From Corynebacterium lactis RW2-5 (GTDB taxonomy: Bacteria; Actinomycetota; Actinomycetes; Mycobacteriales; Mycobacteriaceae), in NCBI RefSeq assembly GCF_001274895.1, contig NZ_CP006841.1, forward strand, positions 1 through 64,000: DNA of 64,000 nucleotides. The letters are read 5' to 3'. Under the pieces are notes generated by a model. That model was not told the DNA's origin. It did not search any database and was given only the letters and a program-made list of their open reading frames with translations. Shown piece after piece: positions 29,987 through 39,525 of this stretch (the stretch's first letter is position 1; each line of letters starts with the position of its first letter). Made by a program: the position numbers and the translations under genes.

Positions 29987-31375
29987 GTGAATACATCAAC
30001 AAACGAATTCGATAGCAAGCAGGCCTGGCCGGCACTGTGGACCGTGCTGCTCGGCTTTTTCATGATTCTGGTCGACGCGACAATCGTCACTGTCGGCATT
30101 AACACCATCCAACACGACCTGGGTGGCAAGCTTGACTCCGTCATGTGGGTGACCTCGGGCTACCTCCTGGCCTACGCGGTGCCACTACTAGTTACCGGCC
30201 GACTCGGAGACCTGTGGGGCATTAAGAAGACCTACGTCGCGGGCCTTATTATCTTCGTCCTGGCGTCCTTGGCCTGTGGCCTCGCGCCGAGCATCGGCAT
30301 GCTGGTGCTGGCCCGCGTGGTGCAGGGCTTCGGCGCGGCACTGCTGACTCCGCAGACGATGGCGCTGATTACCCGCATGTTCCCGCCGACTCACCGTGGC
30401 GCTGCGATGGGCCTGTGGGGCTCGGCCGCCGGTGTCGCGGCGCTCACCGGACCGCTCGCGGGTGGTCTACTAATCGACCTGCTCAACTGGCGCTGGATAT
30501 TCCTCATCAACGTGCCCGTCGGACTGATTGGCCTGTTCTGCGCCTTCCGCTTCGTCCCGACCTTCGACACGAACCGTCACAAGATCGACTACCCGGGCAT
30601 CCTGCTCAGTGCCGTCGGCATGTTCCTGCTGGTCTTCGGCATTCAGGAAGGCGAGTCCGCCGGTTGGGCCGGCTGGATTTGGGCGTTGATCGCCGCGGGC
30701 ATCGTCGTGCTCGCCCTGTTTACCCTGTGGGAGGCGAAGACCACCTCGGAGCCGCTGATGCCGCTGTTCCTGTTCAAGGACCGGAACTTCACGGCGTCGT
30801 CACTTGCGATTGCGGTGATGGGTGCGCTTGTGGTCTCCGTCGGCTTCCCGATCATCCTGTATGCGCAGAACGCGCGAGGCTTGACGACGATCTCCGCGGC
30901 GCTCTTGCTGGTGCCACAGGCGCTGATTTCTGGCTTCATGTCCCCGTGGACCGGCAAGCTGCTGGGGAAGCTGAAGTTCCGGGAATTCGGGCTGATTGGT
31001 TTCGGCGCTTCGCTGATTGGCATGTTGGGATTCCACTTTCTCATGCGCGAGGGCGTATCCGTGTTGTGGCTGCTACTGCCGTCGGCGGCATTTGGTGTGG
31101 CTAACGCGTTCATCTGGGGCACGCTGTCCACTGCAGCGACCCGAAACATCGACGGTACTCTGGCGGGCGCTGCCTCCGGCGTCTACAACACCATCCGCCA
31201 GATCGGCAGCGTGCTCGGCAGCGCCCTGATTGCGACCGTCATGGCCGCTGCACTGAGCGACAATCACGGTGATTTCACGCCGTCGATGAGCCTGGCGATG
31301 TGGCTGCCGGTCGCCTTGTCGGCAGCGGGCATTGCGGCTTCGCTGATGATCAAAAACCCGTCTGAGCAGAGCTAG
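29987..31375 (+). CDS. MFS drug-efflux transporter, DHA2 (EmrB/QacA) family
   Basis: This is a proton-driven multidrug or metabolite exporter. The 462-residue protein has about 14 membrane segments. It shows motif A (GRLGDLWGIKKTY, about 67-79), motif C-like glycines (GPLAGGLLIDLLNWRWIFLINVPVG) and the DHA2 start LDATIV-like VDATIVTVGINTI. GTG 29987 lies close behind CAATATTCT, suggesting a leaderless or short-leader mRNA. A 20-bp palindrome lies upstream, and a TetR regulator gene sits convergently downstream. The substrate cannot be told. Confidence 0.88.
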   Translation: MNTSTNEFDSKQAWPALWTVLLGFFMILVDATIVTVGINTIQHDLGGKLDSVMWVTSGYLLAYAVPLLVTGRLGDLWGIKKTYVAGLIIFVLASLACGLAPSIGMLVLARVVQGFGAALLTPQTMALITRMFPPTHRGAAMGLWGSAAGVAALTGPLAGGLLIDLLNWRWIFLINVPVGLIGLFCAFRFVPTFDTNRHKIDYPGILLSAVGMFLLVFGIQEGESAGWAGWIWALIAAGIVVLALFTLWEAKTTSEPLMPLFLFKDRNFTASSLAIAVMGALVVSVGFPIILYAQNARGLTTISAALLLVPQALISGFMSPWTGKLLGKLKFREFGLIGFGASLIGMLGFHFLMREGVSVLWLLLPSAAFGVANAFIWGTLSTAATRNIDGTLAGAASGVYNTIRQIGSVLGSALIATVMAAALSDNHGDFTPSMSLAMWLPVALSAAGIAASLMIKNPSEQS

Positions 31376-31634
31376 TAACTAGGAACCAATGCGTCAGATT
31401 AACCGTAGGAGTTTTATTAAATTTGCGGGGGCACGGCCGGTACCGGTGCGGCGATCTCAACGACCACTGTGACGGCGACCGTGAATACCGCCCCGAGTGG
31501 GTGATGTCCGCTGCCGATTTCCGGAATTGGTGCGTGACACCACTTTCGATTTGGAGGCCAACCCGCATTTGAGGCCCTAGTCGACAACCTTTTCGTGGAT
31601 GTGGCTGCGGTTTGGCTGTGGCCGCGGATTGACC

Positions 31635-32276
31635 CTAGTCCAAGTTCCTCTCGAACCCCGCGATGATGAAGTCGACCTTGCGATCGACCCAGCCACGCTC
31701 GCCCCACTGTTGAGTTGGGACAATACGAAACTCATTCTCGACGGCTGCGGTATCGGATTCTGTGGTGTGTGCTTCGGGGTTTTCCGACAGCTCGTCGCCG
31801 AGATGCTCTCGCAGCGCGACGAGCTGAAGGTGAGCGGCTAGAACAGTATCGCTGACGAAGTTGAGAGCGAACATCACTCGGCTGGGGCCGCCGTGGAAGC
31901 CCCGCTCGAGAATCATCTTGCCGATGAACTCGAAGAGCTGCACGAAGTGGGTGTGCGCCGTAGCTCCGAGCAGTACGCGGTCCAGGCCTTTCACCTCTTC
32001 CAGCATGGACCAAAGGAGATTGGTCATCGCACGGATGCAGTCCTGCCAGGTTCCGTCGATAGATTGCGCGCGACGCAGCATCTCCGAGTTGACGTCATCA
32101 AGGCACATCCCGACGAGGTCTTCCCTCGAAGAAATAACTCGGTACAGAGATGGAGTGGCGACCCCGAGGCGTCGCGCTACTTCGGAGAGCGTAAAGTTTC
32201 CCAGTCCGATTTCCGTTGCGGCACGCACAGCATCGGTCGCAGTGAAGGTTGGTTTCGGACCAGTTTTTTTCGACAT
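31635..32276 (-). CDS. TetR-family transcriptional regulator
   Basis: This 213-residue protein has an N-terminal TetR helix-turn-helix (about 11-52; NFTLSEVARRLGVATPSLYRVISSREDL) and an all-helical ligand domain. TetR proteins often control a neighbouring exporter; the convergent MFS gene at 29987-31375 is the obvious candidate, with the palindrome at 29916-29935 as a possible site. I did not find the same palindrome before this gene itself, so the link is not proven. Upstream DNA (32277-32395) is A/T-rich and would hold its promoter. The 259 bases between the MFS stop and this gene show no supported gene. Confidence 0.85.
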   Translation of the reverse strand: MSKKTGPKPTFTATDAVRAATEIGLGNFTLSEVARRLGVATPSLYRVISSREDLVGMCLDDVNSEMLRRAQSIDGTWQDCIRAMTNLLWSMLEEVKGLDRVLLGATAHTHFVQLFEFIGKMILERGFHGGPSRVMFALNFVSDTVLAAHLQLVALREHLGDELSENPEAHTTESDTAAVENEFRIVPTQQWGERGWVDRKVDFIIAGFERNLD

Positions 32277-32395
32277 AGATACGATTATTCCTTAAGTGAT
32301 AACAATGCGAAAAGATAGATATCGAGAATCGGGGGGACGTTTCTGTAACGCTGCAGGGTGGCCTATATAACTGTGTTGCGCTGGGGTATATCGAA

Positions 32396-32411
32396 TGTTT
32401 CACGTGGAACA
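32396..32411. other. parS: parS ParB-binding site 2
   Basis: The minus strand reads TGTTCCACGTGAAACA, a complete match to TGTTNCACGTGAAACA. It overlaps the stop codon of the ATPase gene at 32400, so its bases encode the final Cys-Ser-Thr-stop. Confidence 0.9.
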
Positions 32412-33083
32412 TTCACCGAAGCGCTCAACCATGTAATCTGCGATTCCAGTCGGGTCTTTGAGGAATTCACGAGTGGCGCTGACCGCGTTAGTGTCTTCGA
32501 AGCCGGTGATGGTGGCGTCGTCAAGCGAAAGAATGGTTGCCTCGGGGAGCGCCAGAAGAATGGGGGAGTGGGTGGCGATGATGATTTGCGCGCCGCGCTC
32601 GGCGAGGGAGCCAAGTCTGCCGAGGAGCTCGAGTTGGCGGAGGACCGACAGGCCCGCCTCAGGTTCGTCGAGGAAGATGAGTGATTCTGGGCTGAACCGG
32701 CGAGTGACCAGTGACATTATCGACTGTCCGTGGCTCATGTCGACAAGGTCGAACAGTTTGCGGTCGCCGATTTCGGAGTAGTACCGGGCCAGGTTCAGGT
32801 GCGCATCCCCTCGGAAGAAGAAGGTATCCGGAGGGTTGCGTTTGGTTAGCGCGAGGGGGAGTGCGGAGCGGTTGCGTTGTGTTTTGAAGCGAGATCCACC
32901 GTCGGTGTCCACGCCCATAGCCGAGGCGATGGCCTCCAGAATGGTGGATTTTCCTCGCCCGTTCTCGCCGGTCAGGACTGTAATTGCGGTGGTGAATTCC
33001 AATGGGAACGGCAGCTCGAGCCGACGGATGTGCTCCGGGATGTCGGCATCGTCGTGGATTCGGGCGTGGCGTAGGTAAATCAC
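32400..33083 (-). CDS. AAA family ATPase (ABC-type ATP-binding fold)
   Basis: This 227-residue protein is a small RecF/SMC-type or ABC-type ATPase without membrane or coiled-coil domains. Walker A is GENGRGKST (about 40-48), Walker B is LIFLDEPEAGLS (about 143-154) and the H-loop is ATHSP (about 174-178). Similar proteins are annotated as predicted ATPases; their role is not known. It overlaps the App1-like gene upstream by 4 nt, so the two are co-translated. Its 3' end lies inside a perfect parS site. Confidence 0.85.
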   Translation of the reverse strand: MIYLRHARIHDDADIPEHIRRLELPFPLEFTTAITVLTGENGRGKSTILEAIASAMGVDTDGGSRFKTQRNRSALPLALTKRNPPDTFFFRGDAHLNLARYYSEIGDRKLFDLVDMSHGQSIMSLVTRRFSPESLIFLDEPEAGLSVLRQLELLGRLGSLAERGAQIIIATHSPILLALPEATILSLDDATITGFEDTNAVSATREFLKDPTGIADYMVERFGECST

Positions 33084-34108
33084 GGCAATTTGTCGATTTG
33101 CTTCAGTAGTTCGTAACCGTCCGCGCCCTCGATGAGTGGGACGTGCGTGCGCTCCAGGCGGTCGATCGGGAACGTTGTGCCGTGGGAAAGAATGTGTTCG
33201 CTAGGGGTTAGGTTGCGGATCGCGATGCCTGCGACGCGGTCCGGGTGTTCAGCTGCAATCTGGCCGTAAATTAGTGGGTCGTGCTGCCCGTCGTCGCCGA
33301 CAAGGACCCACCTGATGTCGGGAAAATCGATGAAAAGATTTCTCAACTGAACACGCTTATGCTCCTGGCCAGAGCGGAAGAGCCCCGTCGGGGTCGGGCC
33401 CCAGTCAGTGAGGAGCAGCGGACCCTTGGGTAGAGCATTCGCTTGCAGGAACCTGCGCAATGTACCGAACGTGTTCCATGCGCCGGTGGAAAGGTAAAAG
33501 ACGGGGGTTTGGGTGAGCGTATGGCGGTTTGGAGTATGGCGGCGGCGGAGTTCGGCGTAGAAATCGCTGAATCCGGGCACCGCTTTGCGGCTATCTGTGC
33601 GTACAAACCACGAGTTGTACGCGGCAATGAGCGCACGCGGGAGCATCGTGACTATGACGGTGTCGTCAATATCGGAAACAATTCCTACCTTTGCCGATGG
33701 GTCGATGATGAGGACTTCGGCGGAGGCCGATTGTTCTTCCGTGGGGCTATCGGCTGGGGCGATAGTGACTTCATGCCAGCCGGGCGTGAGTCCGTGACCT
33801 TCAACGAGGACCTCCAGATATCCGTTGTCATCAGTGACTGCCTCGATAGTCTTATCGCCGGCGGTGACACGAACGGGGAAACCGCCTACCTGGATCGTGA
33901 AAAACTGCCTAAACCCCCTGGCCGCGGCCGTGCGAGGCTCGCGGTGGGGAGCTCGCATAAGGACCCTGGCGAAAACGCGCACTTGTTCCTCGTTGCCGTA
34001 ACCGGTGTAGCCGATGACCGACGGTACCCAGCCCGACTTTTTTGACCGATGAGTGTTGAACGCGTTGATTTTCGATTCGGCTTTCCGGACCACATCTGCC
34101 AGTGACAT
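33080..34108 (-). CDS. App1-family (DUF2183) phosphatidate phosphatase-like protein
   Basis: I start this 342-residue protein at ATG 34108 (MSLADVVRKAES); longer frames overlap the Rpf-like gene. The N-terminal half (about 20-150) looks like an Ig-like or beta-sandwich region. The C-terminal half carries the App1 catalytic motif IVSDIDDTVIVT (DxDxT of the HAD type), with STGAWN and VGDDGQHDPLIY further on. Yeast App1 dephosphorylates phosphatidic acid; bacterial members are assumed to act on phospholipids. It overlaps the ATPase gene by 4 nt, an unexplained pairing. Confidence 0.85.
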   Translation of the reverse strand: MSLADVVRKAESKINAFNTHRSKKSGWVPSVIGYTGYGNEEQVRVFARVLMRAPHREPRTAAARGFRQFFTIQVGGFPVRVTAGDKTIEAVTDDNGYLEVLVEGHGLTPGWHEVTIAPADSPTEEQSASAEVLIIDPSAKVGIVSDIDDTVIVTMLPRALIAAYNSWFVRTDSRKAVPGFSDFYAELRRRHTPNRHTLTQTPVFYLSTGAWNTFGTLRRFLQANALPKGPLLLTDWGPTPTGLFRSGQEHKRVQLRNLFIDFPDIRWVLVGDDGQHDPLIYGQIAAEHPDRVAGIAIRNLTPSEHILSHGTTFPIDRLERTHVPLIEGADGYELLKQIDKLP

Positions 34109-34205
34109 GCTTCCAGGATACGGGTTGGTTTCTGGAGCGCTGGGTTGACAGACCAGGGGGCATCTCGCGTAGGTTGGGCCGCCAAGAGAAGAAGTCAACC
34201 CATAG

Positions 34206-34553
<348 letters not shown>

Positions 34554-34569
34554 CAGAATCTAGGCGGGT

Positions 34570-35862
34570 TTATTCGGCCTCCGATTCGGGGCTATCGCTG
34601 TCATCGGCTTCGGTGCTTTCGATAATCTCGGTGTCGGACACTGAAAACGACATCAGCCAATCTATGTAGTGCTGTTGTCTCGCCTTGGTTCTGCGCGTTG
34701 CGCGTTGGTCAAAGGTTTGGCACCCGAATCCCGCCATTGGCCCAGACGGCACAGTCGTTGCGACTGTGCCGTCTACTGATGACCACACCTCCGTGGCATC
34801 CCTAAGGGAAGTGATTTCCCATAGGTGATGCGTCTTCAAATTGTGGTGCTTTCTGCACAAACAGTGGAGATTTTGGGTGTCGGTCGGACCGCCGTCTTGC
34901 GGGTTCTCTAGGTTGAAAGGCTGGATATGATCCACGTCGCAGTGGTGAGCCAGCACTTCGCAGCCGGGGAATCGGCAGGTGCCATCTCGACCTCGGACGC
35001 GGGCTATTTGTGCTTCAGTGGGCCTGTAAGAGTCAGTGGCGCTGTCGGCGGATAGGCATAAGTGGGTTACCTTTGTCATCCACTGCTGGGTAGCGAGTGC
35101 TGAGAGCCAGCCGGCTCCATCTAGCCATGCTTTGTCCGAGCCTGGCTCACGATAAATGTTAAGGGTGACATCTGCGCTTGTGTTTCCGCTGACTAAGTCG
35201 ACGAGTGCCTGTGCTTGAGTCATGCCTTCTCTTGCGCGGCTGGCACTGCCTATAGCGGACATAATCTCAAGCGCCCGGTCAGAACGCAGAGTCGCAATAA
35301 TTTGCGAATATTTGCCCCCGTTTAAGGTCATTAGCTGTACGGATTCACCCTTGATGATGGTTGGAATCGTGCCATCTCCGCGGGCTCAATCGTCATACTC
35401 GGCGACGATGTCCCCAATTTTGTTGGTCAGTGACCTGGGGCCAATCATGGCTTGGCGGGGCCTTGACGGGGTGACCAATTCCAGAACTTCAGTCTCGACA
35501 GCGTGAATCTGCTCGTCCGCGATAGTGCAGGTCCCGTGAGCGATTATGCCCAGTTGTCGCGGAGTTAGTGAATCTGTTGATTCAGCGCGCTGCGCCAGTC
35601 GTGGCATCCGTCGCAACATAAGACCTATATCGCAGATACGCAGGGCCTCTCCGCGAGTAATGCCCAGTCGGACACTAATCTTCGCCGCGTGGTGCTCGAC
35701 GTCGGCGTCACCATTTGGGCAGCAGGCCCTTATCAAAGCGAGCTGAGCGCGGTTTGCCTCCCGGGCAAGTTTTGAGAGCTGGTCGGACGGGGTTTGTTGA
35801 GCCCAATATGCTTCGGTGAATGGTTGCTCTTTGTTGTCGTCAGAATTGCTTTGAGGCTGCAT
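34570..35862 (-). pseudogene. HNH endonuclease (DUF222 type) split by an in-frame TGA
   Basis: Two pieces lie in the same frame: residues from ATG 35862 to a TGA at 35386-35388, and an open continuation to 34570. Reading through the TGA gives about 430 codons with no frameshift. The N-terminal piece has the helical DUF222-like region (ADVEHHAAKISVRLGITRGEA, LTPRQLGIIAHG). The C-terminal piece has the HNH motif: CRFPGCEVLAHHCDVDHIQPF, then NLHCLCRKHHNLKTHH. Such genes are multicopy in actinobacteria and of uncertain function. A single CGA-to-TGA or TGG-to-TGA change would explain the break. The HNH half could still be made from an internal start. Confidence 0.8.
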
Positions 35863-36058
35863 TAGAATCCCCCTGTATTCCTCGGCTAATGCCTCTGGCC
35901 GCAGGTTGTGGCCATAGATTTCAGTTCGCTAAATCCCCACAATTGTTTCGAACTCACTTGCTATCGTACATGCGTTCGTATAGTTTGTAAATAGGCCGTT
36001 TAGGGAAAATCTCCGAAAGGTGAAGGGGGCGTTGGGGTGGGGTGCTAAGAATGGCAAT

Positions 36059-36847
36059 ATGCTTACAGGTGCGTCGATAACCAGTGTTGTGGTGATGATT
36101 ATCGGTTCCTTGGCAGCCGGTTGGGTTGACGCTGTAGTGGGCGGCGGTGGTCTGATTCTCGTCCCACTAATCATGATCATGAACCCGGCTTTTTCGAACG
36201 CACAGGCCCTCGGGGTGAATAAGGTAGCGGGAGTTTTCGGAACGTCCAGCGCGGCCGTGGTTCTTGCCCGCAAGGTGCCGTCGGCTCGCGGGGCGCTGAG
36301 GTTTGCGCCGCTTGCTTTGGCGGGCTCCATTGGAGGGGCGCTCCTGGCCTCGATGCTCGATAAGGCTGTTATGCGGCCAATCATTATATTTGCGCTGGTT
36401 GCGGTGGGAATTTTCGTTGCCCTAAAGCCTGAGTTTGGACAGGTCGCAATTCCTCGGCGGAAGACTCTCGCGGTATGGGCCGCAATTGCTGCGCTGATTG
36501 CGGTGATTGGCTTCTATGACGGTGCTTTTGGCCCTGGCACCGGCATGTTTTTGATTCTTTGCTTTACGACGCTCCTGGGTATGAATTTCAGGGATAGCGC
36601 GGCATGGGCAAAGGTGCTGAACGTCTTTACCAACCTCGGAGCACTCGTGACCTTTGCAGCGCAAGGGGAGGTGCTGTGGCTGCTCGGGTTGGTATTAGCT
36701 GCTGCGAACGTGATCGGCGCGCAGATCGGTGCCCGAATGGTGTTGACGAAGGGGTCGGGCTTTGTGCGTGCTGTGATTCTGGCGGTGGTTGTGGTTATGG
36801 CGTTGAAGCTGGGAATGGACCAGTTTGGTGTGAACCCTATCGGGTAG
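36059..36847 (+). CDS. TSUP-family (TauE/SafE) membrane transporter
   Basis: This is a putative sulfite, organosulfonate or anion exporter. The protein has about eight membrane segments and the TSUP hallmarks GWVDAVVGGGGLILVP near the N-terminus and IGFYDGAFGPGTGMFLIL in the second half. I use ATG 36059 (262 residues), which places the first membrane helix close to the N-terminus. GTG 36020 is an alternative but lies directly on AAAGG. A possible promoter is TTGCTA at 35958 with TATAGT at 35979. The substrate is unknown; no sulfur-metabolism gene is adjacent. Confidence 0.85.
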   Translation: MLTGASITSVVVMIIGSLAAGWVDAVVGGGGLILVPLIMIMNPAFSNAQALGVNKVAGVFGTSSAAVVLARKVPSARGALRFAPLALAGSIGGALLASMLDKAVMRPIIIFALVAVGIFVALKPEFGQVAIPRRKTLAVWAAIAALIAVIGFYDGAFGPGTGMFLILCFTTLLGMNFRDSAAWAKVLNVFTNLGALVTFAAQGEVLWLLGLVLAAANVIGAQIGARMVLTKGSGFVRAVILAVVVVMALKLGMDQFGVNPIG

Positions 36848-36879
36848 TTCTACCGAGATAAGGGCCTTTGCTGTGTTGC

Positions 36880-37917
36880 CTAAACCGACTCCGTCGCCCC
36901 CTTCCACTGATTGATGCCGCGGTCGATGGCCCACTTGTCAATCTCGGCCAGCTCCTCATCGCTAAATGGCGCGGCCTCCAGCGCACCGAGATTATCCTCC
37001 AACTGCTTGACCGAGGACGCTCCAATCAGTGCAGAGGTGATCTCTGGGCGACGCAGGACCCAAGATATGGCCATTTGCGCGAGCGACTGACCGCGTCGTA
37101 AAGCGATCTCATTGAGGGCGCGGATTGCGGCAAGAGTGTCCTCGCCCAGGAAGTCGGAACTCATCTTGTGCGCGCCGAGGCGAGAGTCTGCGGGGACTCC
37201 ATCAAGGTAGCGGTCGGTGAGCAGCCCCTGTGCCAGCGCGGAGAAGGCGATGATACCCATGCCTTCGTTTGCGCAGGTGTCGAGAAGTTCATCCTCAATC
37301 CAGCGGTTGAACATGGAGTAGCTTGGCTGGTGAATGGTCAGCGGGGTGCCCAGCTCGCGGGCGATAGCCTGGGCACGGCGGGTCAGCTCGGGCGAATACG
37401 AGCTCACACCGACGTAGAGCGCGCGGCCCGAGCGCACCAAAAAGTCGAGTGCTGCGACGGTCTCCTCGATGGGGGTGTCCGGATCCGGGCGGTGGTGGTA
37501 AAAGATGTCCACATAATCGAGGCCCATGCGGTGGAGCGAAGCATCGCAGCTGGCCACAAGGTATTTTCGAGAGCCGCCGAAACCGTAGGGGCCGTCCTGC
37601 ATGTACCAGCCGGCTTTGGAGGAAATAATCATCTCGTCGCGGTAGGGTGCGAAGTCCTTCGCCATGATTCGGCCGAAGTTTTCTTCGGCGCTGCCCTGTG
37701 GCGGGCCGTAGTTATTGGCGAGGTCGAAGTGGGTGACCCCGCGGTCGAAGGCCGCGCGCAGGATCTCACGCTGGGTGTCCAACGGGCGGTCGTCGCCGAA
37801 ATTGTGCCAAAGCCCCAGCGTAATTGCCGGAAGCTTCAGGCCGGTGCTGCCGGACCGGTGATACGGCATGGTGTTGTAGCGGTTGTCGTCTGCCCGGTAG
37901 ATATCTGGGTATGTCAT
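36880..37917 (-). CDS. Aldo/keto reductase (YghZ-like)
   Basis: This is an NADPH-dependent reductase of the AKR14 type, which in E. coli reduces L-glyceraldehyde 3-phosphate and other aldehydes. The 345-residue protein has the TIM-barrel catalytic tetrad: Asp in HFDLANNYGP, Tyr in NNYGP, Lys in ISSKAGW and His in IFYHHRPD. The family signatures GLWHNFGDD and GGSRKYLVASCDASLHRMGLDY match YghZ. It is convergent with the TSUP gene. The physiological substrate is not evident. Confidence 0.9.
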   Translation of the reverse strand: MTYPDIYRADDNRYNTMPYHRSGSTGLKLPAITLGLWHNFGDDRPLDTQREILRAAFDRGVTHFDLANNYGPPQGSAEENFGRIMAKDFAPYRDEMIISSKAGWYMQDGPYGFGGSRKYLVASCDASLHRMGLDYVDIFYHHRPDPDTPIEETVAALDFLVRSGRALYVGVSSYSPELTRRAQAIARELGTPLTIHQPSYSMFNRWIEDELLDTCANEGMGIIAFSALAQGLLTDRYLDGVPADSRLGAHKMSSDFLGEDTLAAIRALNEIALRRGQSLAQMAISWVLRRPEITSALIGASSVKQLEDNLGALEAAPFSDEELAEIDKWAIDRGINQWKGATESV

Positions 37918-38051
37918 GTGGCCGAGACTACGCTCGCTTGTCGACGATTTCCCGGTTCTTAGCGGGGATTTTATCTAGATGGCTACCCCAATGAAGATAA
38001 AAAATTAAATTCAACGGGAACAACTCTTGCTGGGTGTCCGACTAATAGTGC

Positions 38052-39467
38052 ATGACTTCAATAGCCACAGGAACTGCCGCTGAAGATTCAGCCGCAAAAC
38101 CCGTCGCAGAAAACCGTAATGACCGCAATGGTGGCCCCCGAGGATTCCTGCATCGTATGCATACGATTGCCGGTATTCTTGTCGCGCCCCTGCTTGTCAT
38201 TGCGGCGGTAACGGGCATCGGATACGCGTTGTCACCGTCGATTGAGAAGGTCGTCTACTCCGAGCAGATGACCGCGACCTCTTCGCTTCCACCTCGTTCA
38301 CTTGAACAGCAGGTTGAGGCCGCCCGCAAGCTGCATCCAGACCTTCCAGTCGATGCAGTCCAGACCTACGATGAACCCGGTCGTACCACTCACGTGCTCT
38401 TCGCGGATTCGTCCTTGCTTTCCAAGTCCTACCGCCGAGTCGTATTTGTCGATCCTGGTGACCTCTCAATCAAGGGCGATACTATTCAGTACGGTTCTGC
38501 CGCGGCATTGCCAGTGCGAACTTGGATTTCCGAAGGGCACAAGCGCCTGTGGAGCGGAAACAACATTGGGCGTCTCTACTCCGAGACCGCCGCGGCCTGG
38601 ATGGGAGCCCTGACTCTGGCCGGCCTGTGGCTGTGGTGGGACCGCAGCCGTCGTGGACGTAACAAGGGAACGAGTAAGCGCGCGCACCATATGAGTCGTC
38701 ATGCGCGTGTCGGTGTGTGGCTGAGTATTGGTTTGCTGTTCCTGACCGCGACTGGGCTGACGTGGTCCTGGGTCGCGGGATCGGGAATCAAGCAGGTCCG
38801 CGAGGCAATGGACTGGTTTGCCCCGAAGCCGAACACCGCGATTACGGCTGCTGCGACTCCGGGTGCGGCGGCGACGGATGCGCATGCCGGGCATGGTGCT
38901 TCTGCAAGCGCCGCTCCTGTTGAGGTGTGGAACCAGGCCGATACGGTGAACCGCGTGGCCAGGGACTCTGGTCTTGTTGGCAAGATTGAGCTGACCCCGC
39001 CTGCCGACGGTGATGCGTGGGTCGCTAAGGAAGCGCGCCAGGAGTGGCGGCTAGGAATGGAGACCGTCGCAGTTGACGGTTCGAATGGCAACATTGTCGA
39101 TCGCGTGGCCTTTGCTGACTGGCCGCTGGCTGCGAAGTTGACCGAGTGGACGATTAATGCCCACATGGGGATTCTGTTCGGTTGGGTCAATCAGCTGATC
39201 CTGGTAGCGGTAGGCATCGGACTCATCGCAATTATCATTCGCGGTTATGCCATGTGGTTCGGCCGTGGCCGCGGTCGGCGTCCGGGTCGGCTGCCCTTGC
39301 CGACGAGGTGGCGCGACATCCGCCCCTCTGTTGCGGTGGCCATCATTGTGGCGCTGGTTGCTTACTCTGTGATTGCGCCGCTATTTGGCGTCACGCTGGT
39401 GTTGTTCGCTGTTGCGGATTGGGTGTGGCGAAAAATGCGTGGCGCTACAGGCGTGAAGAAAGACTAG
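38052..39467 (+). CDS. PepSY-associated membrane protein
   Basis: This 471-residue protein has an N-terminal HRMHTIAGILVAPLLVIAAVTG helix, a PepSY-like extracytoplasmic region and a second pair of helices near 180-230. A His-containing loop (DAHAGHGAS, about 276-284) and two to three C-terminal helices follow. This is the PepSY_TM (PiuB-like) architecture, often iron-regulated and linked to reductases in other bacteria. No DtxR-type box is evident upstream. The C-terminus is basic. A clear terminator follows at 39485. Function is not known. Confidence 0.82.
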   Translation: MTSIATGTAAEDSAAKPVAENRNDRNGGPRGFLHRMHTIAGILVAPLLVIAAVTGIGYALSPSIEKVVYSEQMTATSSLPPRSLEQQVEAARKLHPDLPVDAVQTYDEPGRTTHVLFADSSLLSKSYRRVVFVDPGDLSIKGDTIQYGSAAALPVRTWISEGHKRLWSGNNIGRLYSETAAAWMGALTLAGLWLWWDRSRRGRNKGTSKRAHHMSRHARVGVWLSIGLLFLTATGLTWSWVAGSGIKQVREAMDWFAPKPNTAITAAATPGAAATDAHAGHGASASAAPVEVWNQADTVNRVARDSGLVGKIELTPPADGDAWVAKEARQEWRLGMETVAVDGSNGNIVDRVAFADWPLAAKLTEWTINAHMGILFGWVNQLILVAVGIGLIAIIIRGYAMWFGRGRGRRPGRLPLPTRWRDIRPSVAVAIIVALVAYSVIAPLFGVTLVLFAVADWVWRKMRGATGVKKD

Positions 39468-39484
39468 ACAATTACTTGCCAATA

Positions 39485-39525
39485 CCCCCGGAATTGTTAT
39501 GTTCAATTCTGGGGGTTGACTTTTT
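39485..39525 (+). terminator. Terminator after the PepSY gene
   Basis: CCCCCGGAATTG and CAATTCTGGGGG form a 12-bp stem (one G-U) with a 7-nt loop, followed shortly by TTTTT. Confidence 0.85.

Noticed and set aside
31417..31707. 96-codon minus frame between the MFS and TetR genes
   Set aside because: It overlaps the TetR 3' end, lacks a ribosome-binding site and shows no recognisable motif.
32098..32412. 104-codon frame starting MFHVKH
   Set aside because: The start is the parS palindrome itself and the rest is antisense or out of frame to the TetR gene.
38296..38311. GTTCACTTGAAC as a third parS
   Set aside because: It lacks two of the conserved parS bases on each side and lies inside the PepSY coding sequence.
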